From NCBI GenBank assembly GCA_964460935.1, contig CAYWSM010000480.1, forward strand, positions 1 through 15,918: DNA of 15,918 nt, read 5' to 3'. The position numbers were made by a program, and so were the translations under genes. Under the pieces are notes generated by a model. It did no database searches. It worked only from the letters and a program-made list of their open reading frames with translations, and was not told where the DNA came from. Positions within the stretch are counted from its first letter, which is position 1, and every line of letters starts with the position of its first letter. Source of the stretch: DATMXP01 sp964460935 (GTDB lineage: Bacteria; Acidobacteriota; Terriglobia; Terriglobales; Acidobacteriaceae). Of the stretch, positions 7,082 to 13,749 are shown one piece after another.

Positions 7082-7099
7082 GTCACCAGCGCAGGTGAC
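7082..7099. repeat. Small hairpin upstream of the receiver-PilZ gene
   Basis: GTCACC (7082-7087) and GGTGAC (7094-7099) form a 6-bp stem with a 6-base loop in the divergent gap 6968-7143. A short dyad CTAAT/ATTAG lies at 7013-7024. Either could be an operator, but nothing else supports that. No clear promoter is visible in this gap. Confidence 0.3.
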
Positions 7100-7143
7100 C
7101 TTCCCGTTGGCCGTTTCCCAGAACAGGAATAGCATCGATTGAT

Positions 7144-7821
7144 ATGGAATTGCGCTCCCTGTTGCTCAGCACCGACCAGGAAATGATCGACGTTGTGCAG
7201 CGAGCGCTCTCCGATCTGGGCATCGGAGTCGAGGTTTATTCGACCGCAGACTGGGCCCGGGAAGACCTGACGGACTGCAAGTTTGACGCCGTCATCCTAG
7301 ACTGCGACGTTTCCGGCGCTCCCAACCTTCTGAAAACCATCCGCGCTAGCGCCAGCAATAACCGGGCGCTGACGTTCGCGATCGTCAACAGCGACGATAG
7401 TCTGCACTCAGCCTTCGAAATGGGAGCCAACTTGGCGCTCCAGAAACCGCTTTCGATCGACCGGGCACGCAGTTCGCTCCGCGCCGCCTACGGGCTGATC
7501 ATGCAGGAGCGCCGCCGCTACTTCCGCCATCCCGTGGATGTCGCTATCCGGGTAAGTCCCAATGAGCGGCAGGTATTCGTGGCAACCAGCATCAATATCA
7601 GCGAAGGCGGTATCGCCCTGCGCTGCAATGACGATATTGCCATGAACGCACTCGTTAAGCTGCTATTCCTGCTCCCGGGAGAGAAATCGGAGTTGGAGGC
7701 GCGGGGTACCGTGGTCTGGAGGGACGGCCGTGGTCATTTCGGAATCCGCTTCGACCAATTAGGGCAGGTTACTCGCCAAAAGCTAAATGACTGGCTGGCG
7801 GAGCAGGGGACGTTTCTGTAA
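7144..7821 (+). CDS. Receiver-like domain fused to a PilZ domain (probable c-di-GMP-responsive regulator)
   Basis: The 225-residue protein has two domains. Residues 1-118 look like a response-regulator receiver: FDAVILDCD carries the candidate phospho-acceptor Asp53, and ALQKP carries the conserved Lys101. The acidic pair normally found after the first strand is reduced to a single Asp (LLLSTDQE), so phosphorylation is uncertain. Residues 121-221 form a PilZ domain with the c-di-GMP motifs RxxxR (R124-R128 in RRYFRHP) and NxSxxG (NISEGG, 151-156), plus GTVVWRDGRGHFGIRF near the end. There is no output domain, so it probably acts by protein-protein contact. It stands alone, with no cyclase, phosphodiesterase or kinase nearby. 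ATG 7144 is the best start; an AGGA lies rather far upstream (7125-7128). Confidence 0.85.
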   Translation: MELRSLLLSTDQEMIDVVQRALSDLGIGVEVYSTADWAREDLTDCKFDAVILDCDVSGAPNLLKTIRASASNNRALTFAIVNSDDSLHSAFEMGANLALQKPLSIDRARSSLRAAYGLIMQERRRYFRHPVDVAIRVSPNERQVFVATSINISEGGIALRCNDDIAMNALVKLLFLLPGEKSELEARGTVVWRDGRGHFGIRFDQLGQVTRQKLNDWLAEQGTFL

Positions 7822-7825
7822 GACA

Positions 7826-7854
7826 GTTTCCGAGTTCAGGTTTCGAGTTCCGAG
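7826..7854. repeat. Short GAGTTCCGAG word repeat after the receiver-PilZ gene
   Basis: GTTTCCGAGTTC (7826-7837) is repeated imperfectly as GTTTCGAGTTC (7840-7850) followed by CGAG. It starts four bases after the TAA stop of the upstream gene. The style (reiterated short words against a stop codon) resembles the three longer elements in the window, but no long inverted second arm is found here. Confidence 0.5.
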
Positions 7855-7878
7855 CCAAATGCCGACTCACCGAACTCT

Positions 7879-7953
7879 GTATCAGGGCACAGTTTCAGCC
7901 GTGCTGTAGATTGCATCCACTGGACTTGTATCAGGCATCGCTTCAGCGATGCC
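7879..7953. repeat. REP-like hairpins upstream of the insertion sequence
   Basis: Two successive units each begin TGTATCAGG. The second contains GGCATCGC-TTCA-GCGATGCC (7934-7953), a 20-base match to 6097-6116. The first (about 7879-7906) is a degenerate relative, GGGCACAG-TTTCAG-CCGTGCTG. The insertion sequence begins about 50 bases downstream. Confidence 0.75.
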
Positions 7954-8005
7954 ACGCTTGCCTCACATCCAAATGCGCAGAGATTGGACTGGAGTTTTGA
8001 TTGCA

Positions 8006-8019
8006 TAACGACGTCGGCT
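8006..8019 (+). repeat. Left sub-terminal inverted repeat of the insertion sequence
   Basis: TAACGACGTCGGCT is the exact reverse complement of 9469-9482. The match stops at both ends of the 14 bases, so this is a discrete site, probably recognised by the transposase. Confidence 0.85.
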
Positions 8020-8070
8020 CCTCCGACCCGGTAACCTTTGGCGGTGCAAACGACCAGGGTTCGGGAAGAA

Positions 8071-8075
8071 AGGAG
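8071..8075 (+). promoter_or_regulatory. Shine-Dalgarno sequence that fixes the transposase start
   Basis: AGGAG, inside a longer purine run, lies 7 bases before ATG 8083. This makes ATG 8083 (MLIIGCD) a better start than the in-frame TTG at 8038, which has no such signal. Confidence 0.75.
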
Positions 8076-8082
8076 CCGAGCG

Positions 8083-9084
8083 ATGTTGATTATAGGCTGC
8101 GATTTTCATCCGAGCGTACAACAAGTGGCTGTACTGGACACAGAATCGGGCCGGCGCTGGGAAGGTCGGCTGACGCACGAAGGCGGTCAGGTGGGGAAGT
8201 TCTACGCCGAGCTGCCGCGTCCGGTGCGCGTGGGTCTGGAGTGCAGCGGCTATAGCTTGTGGTTCGAAGAGTTACTGGAAGAACTCGGTATCGAGTACTG
8301 GGTCGGAGACGCGGCCAAGATCCGAGCCGCCGAATCACGCAAGCAGAAGACGGACCGCAACGATGCCCGTCTGCTGCTGCGGCTGTTGGAAGAGAACCGG
8401 TTCCCGAAGCTCTGGGTGCCGGACCGGGCGACACGCGACCTGCGACAGTTGCTCATGCATCGCCATAAACTGGTGTGTATGCGGTCGGCGGTAAAGAATC
8501 AGTTACAGGCGATCGCGCTGAACCGCGGCGTGCAGAAGCACAAGCGGCTGTGGAACCAGGAAGGCCGTGAGCAACTGCGCAGCTTCGTGCTGCCACCGTG
8601 GACGCGCCGCCGCTGCGATGAACTGTTGCGGCTGCACGAGCAGTGGGACCAGGAGATCGCCGAACTGGACCGGATAGTGATGCACGAGGCGCAAGCCAAT
8701 GCCGAGGCCGCGTACCTGATGAAGAAGGTCTGCGGCGTGGGTCCGATCTCGGCGCTAGCGACGGTGTTGACGCTGGGTCCGGTCAGCCGCTTTCCCAACG
8801 CGCGCAAGGTGGCCAGCTACGCCGGACTGGGGCCGGCGGAATGGAGCAGCGGACCGCACCAGCGGCTGGGCCATATCAGCAAGCAGGGCTCGCCGTTCCT
8901 GCGCTTTGCGCTGGTGGAGGCAGCCGGCGTGGCGTCGCGTTATGACGCCGAGTTCAAACGAGTGTACTGGCGCCTGGTGGAGCGGCGTGGCAAGTCGGTC
9001 GCGAAAGTGGCGATCGCGCGCAAACTGCTCACCCGGCTGTACTGGCTGTTGCGCCTGCGGAGCGAGAAAGCGAAAGCCCGATGA
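8083..9084 (+). CDS. IS110-family transposase (DEDD N-terminal domain plus Transposase_20 domain)
   Basis: A 333-residue transposase of the IS110 family, whose members move with a RuvC-like DEDD domain and a C-terminal domain bearing a nucleophilic serine, guided (where studied) by a bridge RNA. Seen: IGCDFHP (D7), GLECSG (E53) and KTDRNDA (D91 and D94), matching the DEDD spacing. Then a helical linker (about 110-215) and the C-terminal domain CGVGPISALATVLTLGP...SYAGLGPAEWSSG...KQGSPFLRFALVEAA, in which Ser255 or Ser256 is the expected catalytic serine. The product is full length with no frameshift. GC content and codon use resemble the host genes, so transfer is not obvious from composition. 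Confidence 0.95.
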   Translation: MLIIGCDFHPSVQQVAVLDTESGRRWEGRLTHEGGQVGKFYAELPRPVRVGLECSGYSLWFEELLEELGIEYWVGDAAKIRAAESRKQKTDRNDARLLLRLLEENRFPKLWVPDRATRDLRQLLMHRHKLVCMRSAVKNQLQAIALNRGVQKHKRLWNQEGREQLRSFVLPPWTRRRCDELLRLHEQWDQEIAELDRIVMHEAQANAEAAYLMKKVCGVGPISALATVLTLGPVSRFPNARKVASYAGLGPAEWSSGPHQRLGHISKQGSPFLRFALVEAAGVASRYDAEFKRVYWRLVERRGKSVAKVAIARKLLTRLYWLLRLRSEKAKAR

Positions 9085-9123
9085 CTCCGCGAGTGCACCT
9101 TCGTCGCAGGGGAGCCCGGGGAC

Positions 9124-9360
9124 TTGACATGGCGGTAGCCATGAGCCGCAATTTTGAATGAGCACCCTGCCTCGCAGGCTACAAAGCCTGGGAGTTCGAC
9201 TCAGTAATCCTGGTCGCGGTGGGCGACCGTAGAAAGATGGATGGGGCCGAAGTCAGCCCTGACGGATTCAACGTAGACGACGAACTGTGAGAACGCGAAC
9301 CTTGGTCGGAGAGCAACCACAAAACGCCGCTACCAAGAACGAAGCTATGCTTCGTTCCAT
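9124..9360 (+). ncRNA. Candidate bridge RNA in the right non-coding end of the IS
   Basis: The right non-coding segment is rich in compact hairpins on the transposase strand: CATGGC-GGTA-GCCATG (9128-9143), CAGGCT-ACAA-AGCCTG (9175-9190), GGTCGC-GGTGG-GCGACC (9212-9228) and GAACGAAGC-TAT-GCTTCGTTC (9337-9357), plus a longer-range pairing CTTGGT (9301-9306) / ACCAAG (9332-9337). In the IS1111 group the bridge RNA is known to be encoded on the right side, downstream of the transposase, with looped stems that pair to target and donor DNA. Position and structure fit; the RNA ends and the guide loops cannot be fixed from one copy. A TTGACA at 9124-9129 could be its -35 box, with a weak -10 (CGCAAT) 17 bases further on. 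Confidence 0.45.
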
Positions 9361-9461
9361 GGCGAGGCTGAGCGCGGAAGAACCGGCCTCAAGGGTCTGC
9401 GATGAACGCCAAAAAACGGCGCCCTTGACCCCGTTTCTTCCGCCTTCGGGAAAGTCTGTCC

Positions 9462-9467
9462 TTGACA
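9462..9467 (+). promoter_or_regulatory. Consensus -35 box at the right end of the IS (half of a circle-junction promoter)
   Basis: TTGACA lies one base inside the right inverted repeat and points outward. When IS110-type elements excise as circles, a -35 at the right end and a -10 at the left end can join into a strong promoter for the transposase. The left end offers a CATAAC-type hexamer at 8004-8009. Spacing would be near 17 bases if only a few bases lie outside each repeat. Confidence 0.45.
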
Positions 9468-9468
9468 C

Positions 9469-9482
9469 AGCCGACGTCGTTA
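9469..9482 (-). repeat. Right sub-terminal inverted repeat of the insertion sequence
   Basis: AGCCGACGTCGTTA, the exact reverse complement of 8006-8019. Confidence 0.85.
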
Positions 9483-9630
9483 GAGATGTCAACCCCGAAA
9501 AATCGCCAATTTCCCGCTAACCCGCTGAATCCAGGAAAAATATAAATTTCTCGATTTTGGCAGTATTTCCGTCTGCGCCGGCTACTCTTAACAATAGGGA
9601 CGTAGATGGAGAATTTTCGTGATGATGAAA
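9483..9630. other. AT-rich flank of the IS without a gene
   Basis: No convincing coding frame. The stretch around 9535-9560 (AAAAATATAAATTTCTCG) is much richer in A and T than the surroundings and could contain a promoter or be a remnant of something lost. No sequence shared with the left flank of the element is apparent, so the original target cannot be reconstructed by eye. Confidence 0.4.
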
Positions 9631-9715
9631 GCGCCGCAGGCGCGGCATCCCATAGCCCGATTCGTAAGAATCGGGTCGGAAGAAACGAAATGATCCATCA
9701 AGTCCCGTCAGGGAC
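9631..9715. repeat. REP-like hairpin cluster downstream of the IS
   Basis: Three hairpins follow in series: GCGCC-GCA-GGCGC (9631-9643), CCCGATTC-GTAA-GAATCGGG (9656-9675) and GTCCC-GTCA-GGGAC (9702-9715). The loops GTAA and GTCA recall the TTCA and TTTA loops of the clusters at 6046-6202. The segment lies between convergent genes. From here to 9852 no gene is visible; 9741-9850 is unremarkable AT-richer sequence. Confidence 0.7.
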
Positions 9716-9852
9716 GGCATGATTCTCAAGCTTCGAAAACCTTGAAAACGCACCACTTACAACTAACTTCCTTGGTTTCTATGTTTTCCTCTAACCGCTT
9801 TGTTTTCAATGAAAAAACATTCCGCTCATTCCCGAAATGGGAAACGCCGGCG

Positions 9853-11016
9853 TTACACCGCCTGTCCCGCCACATATCCCGACGCCCACGCCCACTGAAA
9901 ATTGAACCCGCCCAGATGCCCCGTTACGTCCACCACCTCGCCGATAAAGAACAGCCCCGGAACCTTCTTTGCTTCCATCGTCTTCCCGTTCAACTCGCCG
10001 GTATCCACGCCACCCGCCGTCACTTCCGCCTTGTCGAATCCTTCCATCCCTTCCGGCACCACTTCCCACCGGTGTAATTGCCGGTCGTACTCGGCGAGCG
10101 CGTGATCGGTCCACCGCGCCGGAGGATGATTTTCCACCCAGCGCTCCGCCAGTCGGTTCGGCAACACCGCATGTAACGATGACTTTAGCGATCCCATGTC
10201 CTTCCGCGCATTCGGCTGCCGTAAATCAGCCGTCACATCCCGCCCAGGCGCAATATCGATTGTGACTGCCTCTCCGGGTTTCCAGTACGACGACACCTGC
10301 AGGATCGCCGGACCGCTCAGCCCGCGATGCGTGAACAACATCTTTTCCCGAAACTCCGGAGACGCGCTCGACGCCACCACCTCCGCCGAAACTCCCGCCA
10401 GTTCGCACCACGCCCGCCGCTCCTCTGGTTGTAACACCAGCGGTACTAGCGCCGGACGCGTCGGCTGAATCTTCAGTCCGAACTGCCGTGCGATCTCGTA
10501 TCCAAATTCGGTCGCGCCCATTTTGGGAATCGACAGCCCTCCGGTTGCAACAACCAGCGTCTGCGAGCGGAATTCCTGGTTGGCCGTGTCAACCCGGAAC
10601 TCGGTTGTGCGTCTAACCTGCTGAACCGCTACGCCCGTGGCGAGCTCAACATTTCCTTCACGGCATCGCCCCTCCAGAAGGCCGAGAATGTCGCGGGCGG
10701 AGCGGTCGCAAAAGAGCTGTCCCAGCGTCTTTTCGTGATACGGAATGCCGCGCCGTTCCACCAGAGCAATGAAATCCTCAGGCGTATAGCGTGCGAGCAC
10801 CGACTTAGCAAAGTGCGGGTTGGACGAAAGAAAGTTTTCCGGGCGGCAATGAATATTGGTGAAATTGCACCGGCCACCGCCGGAGATCAGGATCTTCTTT
10901 CCCAGTTGCGGCGCGCGTTCCAGCACAAGCACGCGGCGGCCGCGTTTTCCCGCTTCCGCGGCGCACATCAATCCCGCCGCGCCCCCGCCCAGCACGATGG
11001 TGTCATAAGTGTGCAC
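9853..11016 (-). CDS. HI0933/YhiN-type FAD-dependent flavoprotein (NAD(P)/FAD oxidoreductase)
   Basis: A 387-residue flavoprotein of the HI0933 (BaiN/YhiN-like) family; substrate unknown. Seen: an N-terminal Rossmann motif TIVLGGGAAGLMCAAEAGKR with the acidic end of the second strand in VLVLER, the family hallmark GKKILISGGGRCNFTN, a middle strand LVVATGGLSIPKMGATEFGYEIA, and the C-terminal signature TAGGVDTGELNGKTMEAKKVPGLFFIGE...GHLGGFNFQWAWASG. The frame stays open far upstream (to 11481), but that extension overlaps the divergent protease gene and has no family similarity. The GTG at 11016 (VHTYDTIVLGGG) gives the usual family start and length. A Shine-Dalgarno sequence is not evident at normal spacing. 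It is transcribed divergently from the S53 protease gene. Confidence 0.9.
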   Translation of the reverse strand: MHTYDTIVLGGGAAGLMCAAEAGKRGRRVLVLERAPQLGKKILISGGGRCNFTNIHCRPENFLSSNPHFAKSVLARYTPEDFIALVERRGIPYHEKTLGQLFCDRSARDILGLLEGRCREGNVELATGVAVQQVRRTTEFRVDTANQEFRSQTLVVATGGLSIPKMGATEFGYEIARQFGLKIQPTRPALVPLVLQPEERRAWCELAGVSAEVVASSASPEFREKMLFTHRGLSGPAILQVSSYWKPGEAVTIDIAPGRDVTADLRQPNARKDMGSLKSSLHAVLPNRLAERWVENHPPARWTDHALAEYDRQLHRWEVVPEGMEGFDKAEVTAGGVDTGELNGKTMEAKKVPGLFFIGEVVDVTGHLGGFNFQWAWASGYVAGQAV

Positions 11017-11157
11017 GATGGCGAGAATCGTAACAGGTAGTAATCCTTTCGATACGTAAACACCGGACAACCCATGGGCAATCCGGAACTTCTCTGGTTG
11101 AATCGGGTTTGAAGCTTCACGCTTCGAGTCCAGCGAATGATAGTAGTTGAGGAACTC
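11017..11157. promoter_or_regulatory. Divergent gap between the flavoprotein and S53 protease genes
   Basis: Must contain promoters for both genes, but no clear consensus pair is seen. A short hairpin GAAGC-TTCAC-GCTTC occupies 11111-11125, in the leader of the protease gene. Confidence 0.35.
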
Positions 11158-13563
11158 ATGCGAACCCCCATTCGTGTTGTCAGCCTCTTCCTGGGAATCC
11201 TCGCCCTGTCGGGAATTGCCGCCTCCGAAACCATGTCGCGCATTGCGCAGCCAGTCGATTCGCGGCGCATGCAGACGTTGCGAGACAACGTGCATCCGAT
11301 GGCGCGTCCCGAATTCGATCAAGGCGCGCTCGATCCGTCGCACATGCTGCACCGCGTGACCATTTTCTTTAATCGCACCGCCGAGCAACAGCAGGCGCTC
11401 GACAAGTTGCTGCAGGAGCAACAGGATCCGAAATCGGCGAACTACCACAAGTGGCTGACGCCGGAACAGTTCGGCGAGCAATTTGGCTTGGCCGATGCTG
11501 ATCTGTCGAAGGTGCGCGACTGGCTCACGTCACAGGGATTGCAGATTGACGCCGTGCCGCGTGATCGCACCTGGATCGCCTTCAGCGGATCAGTGGGCCA
11601 GATCTCCTCTGCTTTCCGCACCGAACTGCACCAGTACGCGGTCAAGGGAGAAGTGCATTTCGCCAACGCCACTCCGCCCGCGGTCCCCAGCGCCTTGGCG
11701 AACGTGGTAGCCGGCATCCGCTCGCTGAATAATTTCAAGCCCAAGCCTCGCGGCGTGTTTCGCCGTGTTAAGCCGAATTTCACGTCCAGCCTGTCGGGCA
11801 ATCACTACATGGGTCCCGACGACTTCGCGGCCATCTACAACGTCAACGATCTCTACAATGCAGGCATTGACGGAACCGGGCAGAAGATCGCCGTCCTCGG
11901 GCAGACAGACATTATCGCCACCGACATTTCCACATTCCGCAGCGTATCGGGCTTGCCGGCGAACGCACCGCAAATCAGGCTGGTGCCAGGCTCGCGCGAT
12001 CCGGGCGTCGTGGACGGAGACATACTGGAAGCCAGCCTCGACGTGGAATGGGCCGGTGCGGTGGCGCGCAACGCCACCATCATTTACGTAAATTCGGACA
12101 ATGGCGTCTTCGATTCCATGACCGACGCCATCAGCAATAATCTCGCGCCGGTGATCAGCGTGAGTTACGGCGATTGCGAGCCTAATTTCGGATCGAGCGA
12201 TCTTTCAATGTTGGCGTCGCAAGCGCAGCAGGCCAACTCCCAGGGACAAACGATCGTTGGTCCTTCCGGCGATGACGGTGCAGCGGATTGCGACTATTCC
12301 ACGGATCCCAATGTCGTGATCACCAGCGCTGTTAACGGACTCGCGGTCGATGTGCCCGCCGCCATCCCGTATGTGACCGGCGTTGGTGGGACCACTCTCA
12401 ACGAGGGCAACGGGAATTACTGGAGCACGTCGAACAACAACCTGCAGGGCTCAGCTCTGTTCTACATCCCTGAGGTGGTTTGGAACGATACCGACTCAAC
12501 TAACGGATTGTCGGCCACCGGCGGCGGAGTCAGCACGGTGTTCCTGAAGCCAACCTGGCAAACCGGGACAGGCGTTCCGGCCGACGGCTTCCGTGACGTA
12601 CCTGATGTTTCCTTGAATGCCTCTCCCGGCCACGATGGTTTCCTCACCTGCTCGCAGGGGGATTGCCAGATCTGCGTGAGCGGAGATGCGAATTGTCCCA
12701 GTCCCGGAGTTTCTCCCGGATACCGGTTGCGTAGCGATCAGACGTTGGATGTCACCGGCGGCACATCCGCTGGCGTTCCAACGTTTGCCGGAATCGTGGC
12801 GCTCATCAACCAGAAAATGGGCAGCGCACAGGGGAATGTGAACCCAAGGTTATACGCGCTGGCAGCAAGCGCGCCTGTCGTCTTTCACGATGTCACTACT
12901 GGGGACAATAAGGTGCCGTGCACCATTGGGACCAAAGATTGTCCCACGGGAGGCACCATCGGCTACTCCGCTGGACCCGGATATGATCAGGCCACCGGCC
13001 TCGGTTCAGTTTACGCCTACAACCTGGTGACGAGTTGGGATGCGAAGGCTGTCCCGATTCCCGACTTCGGAGTGGCGTTCTTCAACTCGACTTTGTCTGT
13101 CGCGCGCGGAAGCAACGCAACCATTCCCGTCATTGTGCGCGGCCTGAACGGTTTTTCGTCGGCCGTGAATCTCTCGTGCACTACCTCATTAAGCGGCGTC
13201 ACGTGCTCGGTGAATCCGGGTTCCGTAACTCCTGACGGCACGGCGACAGTCACCATCACGGCGTCATCCAGCGCCGCGTTACACGGACCGGCTTCCAGGA
13301 CACCCTTCGCTCCGTGGTGGATGTCTACGATCGGCGTGGCGGCATTTTTCGGAATGGGGAAAAAGCGCAGCCGTAAGCAGATGCTGGTGCTGGCATTGCT
13401 CGCCGTAGCGCTGCTGATCGGTTTTGCCAGTTGCGGCGGTGGAGGCGGTGGCAGCGGTAATGGACGCGGCGGTGGCGGCAGCGGCGGGGCAGGTAACGTT
13501 ACTTTGACCGGCACGAGCGGCAGTCTCAGCCACACCTCGCAGCTCACGGTTACCGTCAACTAA
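11158..13563 (+). CDS. Secreted S53-family (pro-kumamolisin/sedolisin) serine-carboxyl peptidase with Ig-like and glycine-rich C-terminal extension
   Basis: An 801-residue acid-type endopeptidase precursor. ATG 11158 has GAGGA just upstream and opens a signal peptide (MRTPIRVVSLFLGILALSGIAAS); an in-frame ATG at 11137 lacks a ribosome site. A pro-kumamolisin activation domain spans about residues 55-195 (YHKWLTPEQFGEQFGL, then SSAFRTELHQY). The catalytic domain (about 215-620) has the ExxxD pair E291/D295 (EASLDVEWA), the oxyanion Asp in GPSGDDGA (about D372) and the nucleophile S537 in TGGTSAGVPTFAG. A calcium-site-like ending follows (FHDVTTGDN...GPGYDQATGLGS). Then come an Ig-like domain (about 630-702), two hydrophobic segments around a basic loop (GMGKKRSRKQ), a CGGGGGG-type glycine tract (13433-13497) and a final strand-rich TLTGTSGSLSHTSQLTVTV. 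Probably degrades extracellular protein at low pH. A terminator follows. Confidence 0.93.
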   Translation: MRTPIRVVSLFLGILALSGIAASETMSRIAQPVDSRRMQTLRDNVHPMARPEFDQGALDPSHMLHRVTIFFNRTAEQQQALDKLLQEQQDPKSANYHKWLTPEQFGEQFGLADADLSKVRDWLTSQGLQIDAVPRDRTWIAFSGSVGQISSAFRTELHQYAVKGEVHFANATPPAVPSALANVVAGIRSLNNFKPKPRGVFRRVKPNFTSSLSGNHYMGPDDFAAIYNVNDLYNAGIDGTGQKIAVLGQTDIIATDISTFRSVSGLPANAPQIRLVPGSRDPGVVDGDILEASLDVEWAGAVARNATIIYVNSDNGVFDSMTDAISNNLAPVISVSYGDCEPNFGSSDLSMLASQAQQANSQGQTIVGPSGDDGAADCDYSTDPNVVITSAVNGLAVDVPAAIPYVTGVGGTTLNEGNGNYWSTSNNNLQGSALFYIPEVVWNDTDSTNGLSATGGGVSTVFLKPTWQTGTGVPADGFRDVPDVSLNASPGHDGFLTCSQGDCQICVSGDANCPSPGVSPGYRLRSDQTLDVTGGTSAGVPTFAGIVALINQKMGSAQGNVNPRLYALAASAPVVFHDVTTGDNKVPCTIGTKDCPTGGTIGYSAGPGYDQATGLGSVYAYNLVTSWDAKAVPIPDFGVAFFNSTLSVARGSNATIPVIVRGLNGFSSAVNLSCTTSLSGVTCSVNPGSVTPDGTATVTITASSSAALHGPASRTPFAPWWMSTIGVAAFFGMGKKRSRKQMLVLALLAVALLIGFASCGGGGGGSGNGRGGGGSGGAGNVTLTGTSGSLSHTSQLTVTVN

Positions 13564-13582
13564 ACAGACCTTTCGTTTCAAA

Positions 13583-13634
13583 CCCCGCCTGGTTCTGGGA
13601 CAAAAGTTCCAGCAGGCGGGGAATTCTTTCTTTG
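13583..13634 (+). terminator. Strong intrinsic terminator after the S53 protease gene
   Basis: CCCCGCCTG (13583-13591) pairs with CAGGCGGGG (13613-13621), and inside them CTGGGAC pairs with GTTCCAG around an AAAA loop. This gives a long GC-rich hairpin followed by a T-rich tail (AATTCTTTCTTT). It begins 20 bases after the protease stop codon. Confidence 0.85.
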
Positions 13635-13682
13635 CCCAATTTTTGCTGCGCCGTAGAACCCGTTGATCTGCTTAGGCTTGAA

Positions 13683-13742
13683 AGTCCAGACCTCTGGCAA
13701 CAGAGGTGCTCTAGTCAGAGTGCCTCCTGGCGAGGACTGGAG
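13683..13742 (+). promoter_or_regulatory. Possible structured 5' leader ahead of the coiled-coil membrane protein gene
   Basis: This leader contains CCTCTG-GCAA-CAGAGG (13691-13706, a GNRA tetraloop), CTCT-AGTC-AGAG (13709-13720) and CCTC-CTGGC-GAGG (13723-13735). An outer pairing AGTCC (13683-13687) / GGACT (13734-13738) competes with the third hairpin. The Shine-Dalgarno GGAG (13739-13742) lies at the 3' edge and could pair with CTCC at 13724-13727. The layout would allow switching between structures, but it matches no riboswitch class I know. Confidence 0.35.
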
Positions 13743-13749
13743 ACCTCCA

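Larger units (their letters stand above)
8006..9482 (+). mobile_element. IS110-family insertion sequence, IS1111 group
   Basis: A perfect 14-bp inverted repeat TAACGACGTCGGCT (8006-8019) / AGCCGACGTCGTTA (9469-9482) brackets an IS110-type transposase gene. IS1111-group elements characteristically have sub-terminal inverted repeats of about this size, a short left non-coding end and a longer right one. Here those ends are 77 and 398 bases measured from the outer edges of the repeat. The true ends probably lie a few bases outside the repeat. No target-site duplication is visible, as expected for this family. The transposase is intact, so the element may be active. Confidence 0.85.

Noticed and set aside
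8038..8082. Earlier TTG start for the transposase
   Set aside because: ATG 8083 has AGGAG at ideal spacing and gives the typical IS110 N-terminus with the first catalytic Asp at residue 7.
9287..9520. A 77-codon frame in the right non-coding end of the IS
   Set aside because: It crosses the hairpins and the right inverted repeat, has no ribosome site and no recognisable domain; a structured RNA explains the segment better.
9853..11481. The open frame of the flavoprotein continues about 155 codons upstream of the chosen GTG
   Set aside because: The extension overlaps the signal peptide and propeptide coding region of the divergent protease gene, is arginine-rich shadow sequence with no family match, and the Rossmann motif starts directly after the GTG.
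13017..13559. A 180-codon minus-strand frame antisense to the protease tail
   Set aside because: It arises from the GC-rich coding strand; its proline-rich translation is the antisense of the glycine tract.
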